A stretch of DNA of 64,000 nucleotides from Eubacteriales bacterium. GTDB taxonomy: Bacteria; Bacillota; Clostridia; Saccharofermentanales; DTU023. A program made the translations under genes and the position numbers. The notes beneath the pieces are model-generated. The model saw only the letters and a list, made by a program, of their open reading frames with translations. It was not told the DNA's origin and made no database searches. Below are positions 8,563-17,554 of the stretch, piece by piece (within the stretch, counting starts at the first letter, position 1; each line of letters opens with the position of its first letter). The stretch is taken from contig JAUNLW010000001.1 in NCBI GenBank assembly GCA_030532065.1, positions 62,001 to 126,000 of the forward strand. The letters run 5' to 3'.

Positions 8563-8665
8563 AGAAGGAGAATAGCACAGACCGGCCTGCTTAGACTAGG
8601 GCTCTTAACGCGTCTTCGGTCTGTTTGTATTTTATCTTTACCCACGACTTTGCTAGACTGTTTCT
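8563..8665. promoter_or_regulatory. Divergent spacer, possible leaderless starts
   Basis: This 103-base gap separates two divergent genes, and neither has a Shine-Dalgarno sequence. On the minus strand TATTCT ends six bases before the ATG at 8562. On the plus strand TAGACT (8654-8659) ends six bases before the ATG at 8666. If these are -10 boxes, both mRNAs would start at or next to the start codon. The -35 regions are weak. Confidence 0.3.
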
Positions 8666-9316
8666 ATGACCATAGCAAGACACACAGGCCCTGAGCGTTG
8701 GACGACTGTTAAGCGAGAAGCGCAGATCGAATTTGTCGAGAAAAAATCCCGCTTTATTGGTATCTGCCTGCCTATTCGTGACAGTGAGGAAGCGGAAGCC
8801 CGTCTGGCCCGTTGCCGTAGAGAATACTCTCAGGCCAGCCACTGGGTCTATGCCTGGCGCCATATCTTTCCAGAGCGGGGAGGACGCTGTTCGGATGACG
8901 GTGAGCCACAGGGCACAGCCGGCCTGCCAGTTTTAGATGTACTGCGCAAGCAGGAGATTGATCAGGCCCAGATTTTAGTTGTACGTTATTTTGGCGGTGT
9001 GCTTTTGGGCACTGGTGGCCTGGTAAGAGCCTATGGACGAGCCGCTTCTGAGGCATTAGCCGCGGCCGAGCCTTACACACTGGCTTTGCGCCAGCGCCTG
9101 CGCCTGGTAGTTCCCTATAGCTACTATGACAAGATGCGCTATCGTCTGCAAGAAGCAGGCTTTTACCAGGAAAAGGCCAGTTTTGGCCTGGATACGGAAT
9201 GGGTGGTGACCTGCGGCCCGGAACAGGAAGGTCAATTAAGAGAACTGGTGGCGGAAGTTAGCCAGGGTACCGCCATTTGTCTGCCAGAGGGTGTCGACTA
9301 CGCTCCTTTGGCTTGA
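8666..9316 (+). CDS. YigZ/IMPACT-family protein
   Basis: The 216-residue product belongs to the YigZ/IMPACT family (UPF0029). Visible family features are IEFVEKKSRFIG (residues 22-33), ASHWVYAW, DDGEPQGTAGLP around residue 76, and VVRYFGGVLLGTGGLVRAYG. The C-terminal part fits the second, ferredoxin-like domain. The eukaryotic relative IMPACT modulates translation control, but the bacterial role is not established. The start is ATG 8666, which has no ribosome site; conserved residues begin soon after it, so a much later start is unlikely. Confidence 0.9.
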   Translation: MTIARHTGPERWTTVKREAQIEFVEKKSRFIGICLPIRDSEEAEARLARCRREYSQASHWVYAWRHIFPERGGRCSDDGEPQGTAGLPVLDVLRKQEIDQAQILVVRYFGGVLLGTGGLVRAYGRAASEALAAAEPYTLALRQRLRLVVPYSYYDKMRYRLQEAGFYQEKASFGLDTEWVVTCGPEQEGQLRELVAEVSQGTAICLPEGVDYAPLA

Positions 9317-9322
9317 TATAAT
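9294..9322 (+). promoter_or_regulatory. Promoter for yebC
   Basis: TCGACT (9294-9299) and a perfect TATAAT (9317-9322) are separated by 17 bases. It overlaps the end of the preceding gene and lies about 90 bases before yebC. Confidence 0.6.
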
Positions 9323-9413
9323 TAGTAAATGCTTAAGTTGCCTTTATCAGGAAGATAAAGCGTTTTCGGGCCTAAAACAGGCCTAAGCCAGTAACGATTT
9401 TAGGGAGGTTCGT

Positions 9414-10151
9414 ATGTCAGGACACTCGAAGTGGAACAACATTAAGAGAAGAAAGGGCGCCCAGGATGCGGCAAAGGGTAAGATCTTTACCAAGTTGGGC
9501 CGTGAGATTCAGCTTGCGGTAAAACAAGGGGGCCCCGACCCGGCCACCAACCGCACCCTGGAAGATGTCATTGCTAAGGCCAAAGCCAATAACATGCCTA
9601 ACGATACCATCAATCGTTCAATAAAGAAGGCATCCGGCAGTGATGCTGAAGAATACGAAGAAATCATCTATGAAGGTTATGGAGAAGGTGGTGTAGCCAT
9701 TATGGTGCGTTGCCTGAGTAATAACCGCAACCGTACAGCCGGCGAAGTTCGCCATCTCTTCGGCAAGTATAACGGTAATTTAGGTGAGAACGGTTGTGTG
9801 TCCTTTATGTTTGAGAACGTGGGCTACATGATTTTGGATCGTGAGCGTTATACAGATGAGGATACTGTAATGATGGAAGCCATTGAGGCCGGCGCGGATG
9901 ACGTAGTTGCCCACCCTGACTATTTTGAGGTGCTTACCTCTCCGTCAGATTATCATGAGGTCCACCATGCCATGCAGGATATGGGCTACGAATTTATGGA
10001 CAGTGGCCTGGAGTACCGTCCGCTCAACTATGTGCAGGTGCCGGATGAAGGTGTGCGTGTCAGCGTAGAAAACCTGCTGGAAGCCTTAGATGACTTTGAT
10101 GATGTTACCGATGTCTTCCATAACATGGAAGATACGGATGAGGAAGACTAA
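9414..10151 (+). CDS. yebC: YebC/PmpR-type protein (TACO1 family)
   Basis: This 245-residue protein begins SGHSKWNNIKRRKGAQDAA, the family hallmark, and contains GPDPATNRTLEDVIAKAKANNMP and EIIYEGYGEGGVA. YebC proteins were described as DNA-binding regulators. More recent work links the family to translation, helping ribosomes at proline-rich stretches, as its mitochondrial relative TACO1 assists translation. The start has a good GGGAGG site. Length is normal. Confidence 0.95.
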   Translation: MSGHSKWNNIKRRKGAQDAAKGKIFTKLGREIQLAVKQGGPDPATNRTLEDVIAKAKANNMPNDTINRSIKKASGSDAEEYEEIIYEGYGEGGVAIMVRCLSNNRNRTAGEVRHLFGKYNGNLGENGCVSFMFENVGYMILDRERYTDEDTVMMEAIEAGADDVVAHPDYFEVLTSPSDYHEVHHAMQDMGYEFMDSGLEYRPLNYVQVPDEGVRVSVENLLEALDDFDDVTDVFHNMEDTDEED

Positions 10152-10188
10152 GCCCGTCTCAGCTTCCTTACTTTAAGGCGGTTTCACG

Positions 10189-11265
10189 GTGTTTGAGTTT
10201 TTGTTCAACCGGTCTAATCGCAAACGTGAGACATCCTCTCGAACCGGCGGGGAAATGTTACCGCCGGCCCAGAGTGGCGATCCGGTCTTTACACCTTTAG
10301 GCCGGCTGGCTACGGCTGTCAAATCCACCGTCTATGAGATCAATCGTGGGCTGGAACCGGAGGTAGGCAGTAACGAGGCCATTCGCGAACAGCTGGAGGC
10401 TATTACGGTAGTCGCCTTTGTAGGCGCCAGCGGCACGGGTAAGTCTACCAGGGCCATCTCTCTGGCTAAAAAATACGGCATTAGCTACATCATTGACGAT
10501 GGTATCCTGATTTACGGTACCAGCATTATTGCCGGTTCTTCGGCCAAAAGAGCCGATACCAAGATCGAGTCGGTAAAGGCGGCCATCTTCGCGGATGAGA
10601 CCAGGGCGCAGAATATGCGTCGCGCTCTATTGGAAGAGTTGCCACCGGCGCTCATGATCTTGGGCACTTCGCGTAACATGGTGGAGCGTATTTGTACCAA
10701 TCTCTGGCTGCCCAAACCTCGCATGCTAATCCGCATTGAGGACATCACCTCAGAAGAGGAAAGACGTCTGGCGCGTGAGATTAGGATGACCGAGGGCAAG
10801 CATACGATTCCAGTGCCGGGCATGGAAATCAGGCACGAATTTTCCGGCAGTCTGGCTGAACCCTTCATGAAGATCAAGCGCCGCTTTGACCGCGGTGGCA
10901 AAGAAAGTCTAGTTAATGAAGGTGAGCGCACCGTTGTCAGGCCTACTTTTTCTACCTTAGGCAAGTATTCTATTTCTGATGAAGCCATGGCCCAGATCGT
11001 GAGTATCACACTCAAGGATGTGGCCGGTGTGGCAGAGATGAAGCATTTTCGTTCTTATAAGGAATTTTACGGAGCCAGCTTTGAGATTGACGTTTCTCTT
11101 TACTATGGCTTCAATGCCCAGGAAACGCTTAGCCACGCTCAAGAAGCAGTCACGGAAGCGGTGGAAAAAATGACCTCAATTAATGTACTGCGAGTGGATA
11201 TACAAGCAGTCTATTTGGTAAGGCCTGACAACCCTGAACTTTCTACAGTATCTGGGGCTAATTAA
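10189..11265 (+). CDS. P-loop ATPase fused to an Asp23/Gls24-like domain
   Basis: The 358-residue product starts at GTG 10189 with AAGGCGG upstream. A Walker A motif GASGTGKST lies at residues 79-87, after an ITVVAFV strand. LMILGTS near residue 160 could be a Walker B-like strand, but no clear Asp-Glu pair follows. A short Arg/Lys-rich segment precedes the C-terminal domain (about 245-350), which resembles Asp23/Gls24 proteins: an opening GKYSISDEAMAQIVSITLK, the GVAEM turn, and the final LRVDIQAVYLV strand. Asp23 proteins are tied to envelope stress and membrane-associated scaffolds. The combined function is unknown. It lies 37 bases after yebC and may share its transcript. A small AAAGGC/GCCTTT hairpin with one more T overlaps its stop codon. 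Confidence 0.7.
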   Translation: MFEFLFNRSNRKRETSSRTGGEMLPPAQSGDPVFTPLGRLATAVKSTVYEINRGLEPEVGSNEAIREQLEAITVVAFVGASGTGKSTRAISLAKKYGISYIIDDGILIYGTSIIAGSSAKRADTKIESVKAAIFADETRAQNMRRALLEELPPALMILGTSRNMVERICTNLWLPKPRMLIRIEDITSEEERRLAREIRMTEGKHTIPVPGMEIRHEFSGSLAEPFMKIKRRFDRGGKESLVNEGERTVVRPTFSTLGKYSISDEAMAQIVSITLKDVAGVAEMKHFRSYKEFYGASFEIDVSLYYGFNAQETLSHAQEAVTEAVEKMTSINVLRVDIQAVYLVRPDNPELSTVSGAN

Positions 11266-11371
11266 AGGCGCACAAGAGCCTTTTAGCGTGAGCAAAATTA
11301 GTTTTTATTAGTTCCTGAGCCCCATTTAGTAGCTAAAAAGCAGAAAAAGGGCGCATTTTTCCCTTTGCTTA

Positions 11372-11400
11372 TTGCTAGAGAGCGCTATTTTAGCTAGAAT
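11372..11400 (+). promoter_or_regulatory. Promoter for the 11471 membrane protein
   Basis: TTGCTA (11372-11377) and TAGAAT (11395-11400) are separated by 17 bases. It lies 71 bases before the start codon and is the only good match in this gap. Confidence 0.55.
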
Positions 11401-11470
11401 GTTACTTAATTCTTACAAGAGTATGCTAACACTATGACGTGTGGAGACGTCTTGTTGAGGAGGTATTTTT

Positions 11471-12442
11471 ATGAACCAAGATAGACCAGATAGAGGTAAC
11501 TACCCTGACCAGAAATATTGGAACGAGGGCGAGCCTTATAATCCCAATAACCGACCAACGGGAACTCCCCAGGAAGAGCCTCCCTTCCAAGATTTGGACC
11601 AGGCTGCTGCCGGCAGTCCCGCTCCTAAGCGAGAAGGCAGACCACAAGCGCGGGGTGAAGATCGCTTTTACACCAACAGCGCTCGCCCGGCTCAACCTGA
11701 GCAGCCATATTACAACCGCGGAGGACGTGAGCAGGGAGAGTCCGGCCCCAAACAGGACCGCCGTTTCCAGACTGCTGCGCACGCGCCCGTGGGCCACGGC
11801 CCCGGACAGCGCCCGCAGGGAAGACCACAAAAACGCCCGTCCTATGGTAATAAAGCTGCCAACGCCAAGCCTAACGCCGCAGAATCTGTTTTAGTGCGTG
11901 AATTCACCTCTTTCTTCAAAGGCTTTTTCTCGGCTAACCCTTCCGATGCTCTGAAGGAAGACCTTTCTACACCGGCTTGGGTAACTCTGATAGTAGTCAA
12001 TTGGCTTTTCTTCGCTCTGGCTCAGGCTACGGTAGCAGTTAAGATGGGTGTAGACCTGGGTATGGGGCTTGATATCTTCAAAGTATCCTGGGGCAAGAGC
12101 TTTGCCATGGGCCTCATCCAACAGGCAGTGGTCATCCTGATCTTCTGCCTGGCAGCCTGGCTCTTAGCTGGCCAAAAGGGAGGACAAAAACTGGCACCGG
12201 TACAGTACCTTAAAATGCTGTCCTATGCCACGCCCCTGCACAGTATTCTGTCGCTGGTAATTATTATTTTTGCCCTCATTTACCCTATGGGCGCGGTAAC
12301 TTTGCAATTAATGAATCGCCTGGTCCTGTTCTTCAGCTTTAATTATGTGTACGATACGGTATATCCACAGACCCGGACTACGCGCTTTTGGCCTAACATA
12401 CTCATTCTCTTGATTCTGAGCGTTTTGAGCATGTTGTTCTAA
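11471..12442 (+). CDS. Membrane protein with disordered N-terminal head
   Basis: I do not recognise this 323-residue protein with certainty. Residues 1-140 are rich in Pro, Arg, Gln, Gly and Asn and lack hydrophobic runs, so they are probably disordered and cytosolic. Residues 165-323 contain about five hydrophobic helices (for example VTLIVVNWLFFALAQ and ILSLVIIIFALIYP). The layout resembles Yip1-like or zinc-ribbon-less relatives common in Firmicutes, but no firm motif is seen. A strong GAGGAGG site precedes the start. sbcD follows after 15 bases, so the two are probably co-transcribed. Confidence 0.75.
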   Translation: MNQDRPDRGNYPDQKYWNEGEPYNPNNRPTGTPQEEPPFQDLDQAAAGSPAPKREGRPQARGEDRFYTNSARPAQPEQPYYNRGGREQGESGPKQDRRFQTAAHAPVGHGPGQRPQGRPQKRPSYGNKAANAKPNAAESVLVREFTSFFKGFFSANPSDALKEDLSTPAWVTLIVVNWLFFALAQATVAVKMGVDLGMGLDIFKVSWGKSFAMGLIQQAVVILIFCLAAWLLAGQKGGQKLAPVQYLKMLSYATPLHSILSLVIIIFALIYPMGAVTLQLMNRLVLFFSFNYVYDTVYPQTRTTRFWPNILILLILSVLSMLF

Positions 12443-12457
12443 TTAAGGAGAAGAGCT

Positions 12458-13651
12458 TTGCGCTTTATCCATACCGCTGACCTCCACCTGGGCAAGGTGC
12501 TGGGTAAGCTTTCCTTAGAGGAAGATCAGCGCTTTATACTACAAGAAATTATCCGTATCGCCGGAGAGAGGAGGGCAGATGCCCTCCTCTTGGCCGGCGA
12601 TATTTTTGATTCTACTCAGCCTTCGGCGGAGTCTATTTGCCTCTTAGACGAATTTCTGGCCATGGCCCAAAAAGAGAATTTACCGGTCTTCATGATCGCT
12701 GGTAACCATGACTCCGCTGATCGCCTGGCTTATGGAGCAAGCTTATTTACTGAGCAGGGCATCCATATTGTGACTGAGTTGGAGTCGGAGATTCGCGTGA
12801 TCAGCTTTGAGCGCGAGGGAGAAGTTTGTGATATCTATCTCTTGCCTTATACACGACGGACAGCACTGGCAAGATTGCTTACAGAAAGGCCTAATGCCAA
12901 AGCAGATGACTTCACTGGCCTGATGGCAAGTTACTTGGCGCCCAGCCTGGAACGAATTCATCAGAGAAGGATAGATGGAGTGCCATCTTTGCTAATCGCT
13001 CACCAATGGCTGGTAGCAGCGGGTGGAGCGAGTTTGGAGGCTTTTGAGAACAGCAGTTTGGGTACAGTTGAGGTATTGGGAGCAGAAATCTTCCAGGACT
13101 TTGATTATGTTGCTCTGGGACACCTGCATCGTCCTCAGATGGCTGGAGAAAATGGCTATTATCCTGGCTCGCCTTTGGCTTATTCAGCAGCAGAAGTTCT
13201 ACCAGTAAGACCATCTTGCCAGCATATTTTGGTGGAAAACGCTTCCGAGAAATCTCTCCTGGAAATAGATATCACAGCCGAAAGTAAGTCGGTCAAGCGC
13301 TTACCGCTCCATCCTTTGCGACCGGTAAGCCGTATCCGTGATAATCTGCAAACGATCTTATCCGGCTTATATGACAGCTACTGTCAGGACTACGCCTATA
13401 TAGAACTTACAGACGAAAGGCTGGAACTGGATGTCTACAGCAAGCTAAAGGCCCACTTCCCCAACCTGATCAATATTCGTTATTTGGCCTTTGAAAAGCA
13501 AGCTCAGCTCTCAGAATTGACCACGGTTAATGCAGAGGATCAACGGTCAGTTGAAGAGCTTTTCCTGGATTTTTTTAGTGAATATATTGGCCACGCGCCT
13601 AACGAGCGCCAAATCAAACTGGTACAAAAAAACCTGCAGCCAGAAGAATAA
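12458..13651 (+). CDS. sbcD: Exonuclease SbcCD subunit D
   Basis: This is a 397-residue Mre11-type nuclease starting at TTG 12458 after TAAGGAG. Metal-binding motifs appear in order: FIHTADLHLG (residues 3-12), LLAGDIFD (about 45), IAGNHDS (about 83), ALGHLH and the final H pair around residue 225. SbcD with SbcC forms an ATP-dependent nuclease that opens hairpins and blocked DNA ends. sbcC follows after 23 bases, the usual order. Confidence 0.96.
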   Translation: MRFIHTADLHLGKVLGKLSLEEDQRFILQEIIRIAGERRADALLLAGDIFDSTQPSAESICLLDEFLAMAQKENLPVFMIAGNHDSADRLAYGASLFTEQGIHIVTELESEIRVISFEREGEVCDIYLLPYTRRTALARLLTERPNAKADDFTGLMASYLAPSLERIHQRRIDGVPSLLIAHQWLVAAGGASLEAFENSSLGTVEVLGAEIFQDFDYVALGHLHRPQMAGENGYYPGSPLAYSAAEVLPVRPSCQHILVENASEKSLLEIDITAESKSVKRLPLHPLRPVSRIRDNLQTILSGLYDSYCQDYAYIELTDERLELDVYSKLKAHFPNLINIRYLAFEKQAQLSELTTVNAEDQRSVEELFLDFFSEYIGHAPNERQIKLVQKNLQPEE

Positions 13652-13674
13652 CGCTTTAGACAGGAGGATGACCG

Positions 13675-16600
13675 GTGCGCCCTTTAGTTCTCACCATGCA
13701 GGCCTTTGGGCCTTTTATCGCGAAGCAAAGCCTGGATTTTGAAAAGCTGCGTCCAGGTCTTTTTCTCATTGCCGGCGATACAGGAGCCGGTAAGACCAGC
13801 ATTTTTGACGCTCTTACTTATGCTTTATATGGCCAGGCTTCTGGTGAACGTCGGCAGGTGTCGGATCTGCGCTCAGACTTCGCCGGTTCCAGGCTGGAAA
13901 CCTATGTTTATTTGAAATTCATCCATAACGGAAAAATATATGAGATCACTCGCTCTCCGGCGTACAAAAGGCCCAAGCTCAGAGGCTCCGGTTATACAGA
14001 ACAGGTGGCTAGAGCAGAATTAAAGCTGCCGGATGGACGGGTTCTCGAAAAGAGTGATGAAGTAAACAGAAAGGTCCGGGACATACTGGGAGTGGATTTC
14101 GACCAGTTTCGGCAAACATCGCTCCTGGCACAGGGAGAATTTACTAAATTCCTTACGGCCAGTAGTAATGACCGAGCCGATATTTTCCGGGCAATTTTTG
14201 GCACAGAAGCTCTACAGGCCTTTACCAAGCGTCTGGGAGAGCAAGCCAGGGCAGGCATAGCTAAATTGGGCCGGATTCGCGATCTTTGGGCCCAACAAAT
14301 CGTGCTGCTTGTGCTGGACCAGGAAGAGCTGGCGCTTGAGCAGCGTAATTTTTCGGAAAACTGGGAAGCTGGAAATATTCAGCAAGTTGACTGGAAGTAC
14401 TGGCTGACTGTCCAAGAAACTGCGGATCGTAGGAACTTACAAGAGCTAGCTAAGCAGCGAGAACAGCAGATACAAGTGGAAGATAAGGCGAGTAAAGAGC
14501 TGGATCTTGCGAATTCTTGGCTTGAGCAGGAGAAGAACTGGCAGGAACTGGAAGAGCGCCTGCTAGAGCAACGAAAGCGTTGCCTGGATCTGGATGAGCG
14601 CAAGCAGCAGCTGGAGCTTTGCAGGCAGGTTAAGAAGGTTTTGCTAACGAAAGAACAGGTTTACCAATCTTACGAGAACAATTACCAAGCGCAGGCAGAG
14701 CAGTTAAAAACCGTTAAGACTCAGAAAAAACAACAGGAAGAGAGGCTGGAAGTTCTGGGCCGTCAACTTACCGTCCTGGAGTCGGAGAAAGAAACACAGG
14801 CGGCGGAACAAAGACGCCTGCAGAAGTTACGAGATTCGCTGCCGCTTTATCAAAAATTAGAAGATGCCAGAGCGGCCGCGCGCGAGATCGAAACCGAGCT
14901 TCAGTGCTTAAAGGCTAAATTGCCCCAGTTCCAAAAGGCTTACGATCAGGCCAAAGCGCAGTACACAACTGAGCGAGACCTTTCCCAAAAACTGTCGGAG
15001 CTGCAACAGTCTTGGCGTGCTGCGGAAGAGGAGACCAGACTGGCAAGTGAGCGCCTGGAGGATCTGGAAAAACTGGAAACTAAACTCCAAAATTGGCAAG
15101 CGACAGAGTCTAAGCTACAGCAAGCGGAAGCAGAGCTAAAAAAACTTCTTAATGAGCTTAATAATCTTGATCGGGAAAAAAATCAGGTCGAAGCTGCCTA
15201 TTTGGCGGGAGAGGCCTCGCGACTGGCGCTCAAGCTGGAAGAGGGAAAGCCCTGCCCGGTTTGTGGTTCTACCAGCCATCCGGCACCGGCCGTAGCTTCA
15301 GAAAAAGAGCCAGATCGAGAACTGGTCCAAAGTTTACAGAGAGAATGGAAAGTCAAAGAAGAAGCCTACCAGGAGTCCAGGACAAGCTGGGGCGCGGAGC
15401 GCAAAAAGCAAGACTACAGCTGGTCAGAGCTGGCTGAACAAGGACAAAAATTATTAGTGGATTCAATTTGGGGCAAATCTGATTCGGCTGCGAGTCAAAC
15501 AGAGCTTACTGCTACTTGCCTTAGCCTCAGAGAAACCATCGGAGTCAGTAGGCGACAAGTTGATAAACTCCAGGCGGAGGCAGAAGAAAGAAAAAAAGCC
15601 TGCCAGGCAGCAGAGCAAAGTTTGGAACGGTTGCCGGAACTGGAAAATAAAGTACAAAGCGCGCAGGAAGTTCAGCAAGAAACCGAGGCTAAACTTAATG
15701 AATTAAGGCTTGAGTTTAAAAACTGGCAGGACCAGGCGAGGATTCGAGCTGAAGGGCTTAGCTTACCCAATCGGGCGGAGGCAGAAGCGGCGATCACTGA
15801 AGGTGAAAAACAGGTAGCCGCTTGGGAACAGCAGTTCAAGCTCTTAACTGAGCAAGTTCAGTCCTGTCGAGAAGAGCTGGTAAGCCTACATGAAAGAGCA
15901 GCAAGCTTAATTGATTCGCTAGATAAGGAGCAGCGCCACGCAAATGAAGCCAAGGCTGAATTTGAGAGAGAGCTGGCCAAGTTGCATCTGGACATAGAAA
16001 AGTACGGACGCCTCAAGGAAGCGGATCTGGATTTAGAGGCCCAGGCGCAAGCGATTGAAGAAGATCAACAAGGCCTTACCAGTCTGAAAGGAGAGGCGAA
16101 GAATTTCCTGAAGCATTGGAATAAGGATCAAGAGCGGCCTGAGCTTGAGCAGCTGGAGCAAGACTTGGCTGCGGCCAAGGAGCAATTGGAACGGCTCTAT
16201 GCTGAGCAAAATGAGCTTAAACATCGACTTAATTCTAATCAGGCTGTGTCAGAAAAGCTGGAAGAACTGGATCAACGTTTATTCACAGTGGAGGCGGAAA
16301 CGCGAGATCTGGTGGAGTTAGCTGATGTAGCGAGTGGTAACCTCACTGGCCGCGGCAGAATGAATTTTGAGAACTATGTCCAAGCCTACTATTTTCAGGC
16401 GGTTTTGGAACGAGCTAATCTGCGCCTGGCAGAGCTTACCGGTGGACGCTATCGTCTGATCCTGGAAAAAGAGCCGCAGGACCTGAGAAAATCACTAGGA
16501 CTTAATATCCAGGTCGATGACCTCAGTAGTGGCAAGGCCAGGTCTGTTTCCAGTCTGTCTGGCGGTGAGAGTTTTCTCACTGCTTTAGCGCTCGCCCTGG

Positions 16601-16848
16601 GTCTATCAGATGTGGCTCAAGAACGCCATGGCGGTTTGGCCATTGAAACTCTCTTTATCGATGAAGGCTTTGGCAGTCTTGATCGCGCCAGCCTCTCTGA
16701 AGCCGTACGTATTTTGGAAGATCTGGGCGAACATCGTCATCACTGTGGCATCATCTCGCATGTAGAAGAGCTAAGAGAAGAGATCGACCAGCAGATTCTG
16801 GTAGAGAAACAGGGCATAGGCTCAGTCCTGCGTCAGCTCGAGCTTTAA
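13675..16848 (+). CDS. sbcC: Exonuclease SbcCD subunit C
   Basis: This is a 1057-residue SMC/Rad50-like ATPase with a GTG start. The N-terminal Walker A is GDTGAGKTS (about 34-42), in the typical IAGDTGAGKTSIFDALTYALYG context. Two long coiled coils flank the zinc hook CPVC (Cys527, Cys530), where two SbcC molecules join. The C-terminal part has the signature LSGGESFLTALALALGLSD and Walker B ETLFIDEGFGSLD. It holds DNA ends and drives SbcD by ATP hydrolysis. Codon use in the coiled coils is looser than in the ribosomal genes, as expected for a low-abundance protein. Confidence 0.97.
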   Translation: MRPLVLTMQAFGPFIAKQSLDFEKLRPGLFLIAGDTGAGKTSIFDALTYALYGQASGERRQVSDLRSDFAGSRLETYVYLKFIHNGKIYEITRSPAYKRPKLRGSGYTEQVARAELKLPDGRVLEKSDEVNRKVRDILGVDFDQFRQTSLLAQGEFTKFLTASSNDRADIFRAIFGTEALQAFTKRLGEQARAGIAKLGRIRDLWAQQIVLLVLDQEELALEQRNFSENWEAGNIQQVDWKYWLTVQETADRRNLQELAKQREQQIQVEDKASKELDLANSWLEQEKNWQELEERLLEQRKRCLDLDERKQQLELCRQVKKVLLTKEQVYQSYENNYQAQAEQLKTVKTQKKQQEERLEVLGRQLTVLESEKETQAAEQRRLQKLRDSLPLYQKLEDARAAAREIETELQCLKAKLPQFQKAYDQAKAQYTTERDLSQKLSELQQSWRAAEEETRLASERLEDLEKLETKLQNWQATESKLQQAEAELKKLLNELNNLDREKNQVEAAYLAGEASRLALKLEEGKPCPVCGSTSHPAPAVASEKEPDRELVQSLQREWKVKEEAYQESRTSWGAERKKQDYSWSELAEQGQKLLVDSIWGKSDSAASQTELTATCLSLRETIGVSRRQVDKLQAEAEERKKACQAAEQSLERLPELENKVQSAQEVQQETEAKLNELRLEFKNWQDQARIRAEGLSLPNRAEAEAAITEGEKQVAAWEQQFKLLTEQVQSCREELVSLHERAASLIDSLDKEQRHANEAKAEFERELAKLHLDIEKYGRLKEADLDLEAQAQAIEEDQQGLTSLKGEAKNFLKHWNKDQERPELEQLEQDLAAAKEQLERLYAEQNELKHRLNSNQAVSEKLEELDQRLFTVEAETRDLVELADVASGNLTGRGRMNFENYVQAYYFQAVLERANLRLAELTGGRYRLILEKEPQDLRKSLGLNIQVDDLSSGKARSVSSLSGGESFLTALALALGLSDVAQERHGGLAIETLFIDEGFGSLDRASLSEAVRILEDLGEHRHHCGIISHVEELREEIDQQILVEKQGIGSVLRQLEL

Positions 16849-16928
16849 ACTGCTTGCTGTCCAAGCCGCCAGCCAGACAGAATTAGGTTATAATAGGCGA
16901 GACCTTGAGCAAGGAGGAGCGGTAAGCA

Positions 16929-17492
16929 ATGTCAGGTAAAAAAGCCAATCAAGCGGAAATAGAAGCTTTCGAGACTGCCGCGGAGGCTGGCCGCGACAAG
17001 GAGGCTCTGGCTATCTTAGACGGTTTGCGTGATAAGGTAAATCAACTCAATCCCGCGCAGAAAGCCGCCATCTTTTATCATGAAGGTCGCATCCTGGAAC
17101 GCGCGGGCGATCTTTTGGGCGCGGAAGAGGCTTTCACCAAATTGTTCCATGAAGGCCTAAAAAGACGCCAATCCTATAATCAGACTCTGGCTTTACATAA
17201 TCTGGGCTGGGTCTACACGCAAATGGACCACTATACGGAAAGTATAAACAGCTACCGGCAGGCGCTCAGAATTCTTAATTCCCACATGGAGAATTACCAG
17301 TCGCTGCTGTCGCGGAACTATCTGGGCCAGGGTGACTGTTTCCGGGCAGCCGGAGACAATGAGGAAGCTGCGATGTACTATGAGCTGGCTCTGGCTTTTG
17401 CCGAATCCATCAAAGATAATAAGCAATGTGAGGAGGCGAGGAGCAAATTAAGTGAGGTCAGGGCATCTTCAGCTCGGACCAATGACCTGTAG
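16929..17492 (+). CDS. Tetratricopeptide-repeat protein
   Basis: The 187-residue product is all helical and contains several TPR-like units: residues 12-45, 55-80 (IFYHEGRILERAGDLLGAEEAF), 85-115 (ALHNLGWVYTQMDHYTESINSYRQAL) and 125-160 (YLGQGDCFRAAGDNEEAAMYYELAL). It has no signal peptide or membrane segment, so it is probably a cytosolic scaffold. The partner is unknown. GGAGGAG precedes the start at 16929, and a perfect TATAAT lies at 16889-16894 without a good -35 box. It is followed by a peptidase gene after 62 bases. Confidence 0.8.
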   Translation: MSGKKANQAEIEAFETAAEAGRDKEALAILDGLRDKVNQLNPAQKAAIFYHEGRILERAGDLLGAEEAFTKLFHEGLKRRQSYNQTLALHNLGWVYTQMDHYTESINSYRQALRILNSHMENYQSLLSRNYLGQGDCFRAAGDNEEAAMYYELALAFAESIKDNKQCEEARSKLSEVRASSARTNDL

Positions 17493-17554
17493 GCCGTGCG
17501 GAAAATTAAATTGAGCAAAATTAGCAAATAACAATAGAAACAGAGGAAATTTCA

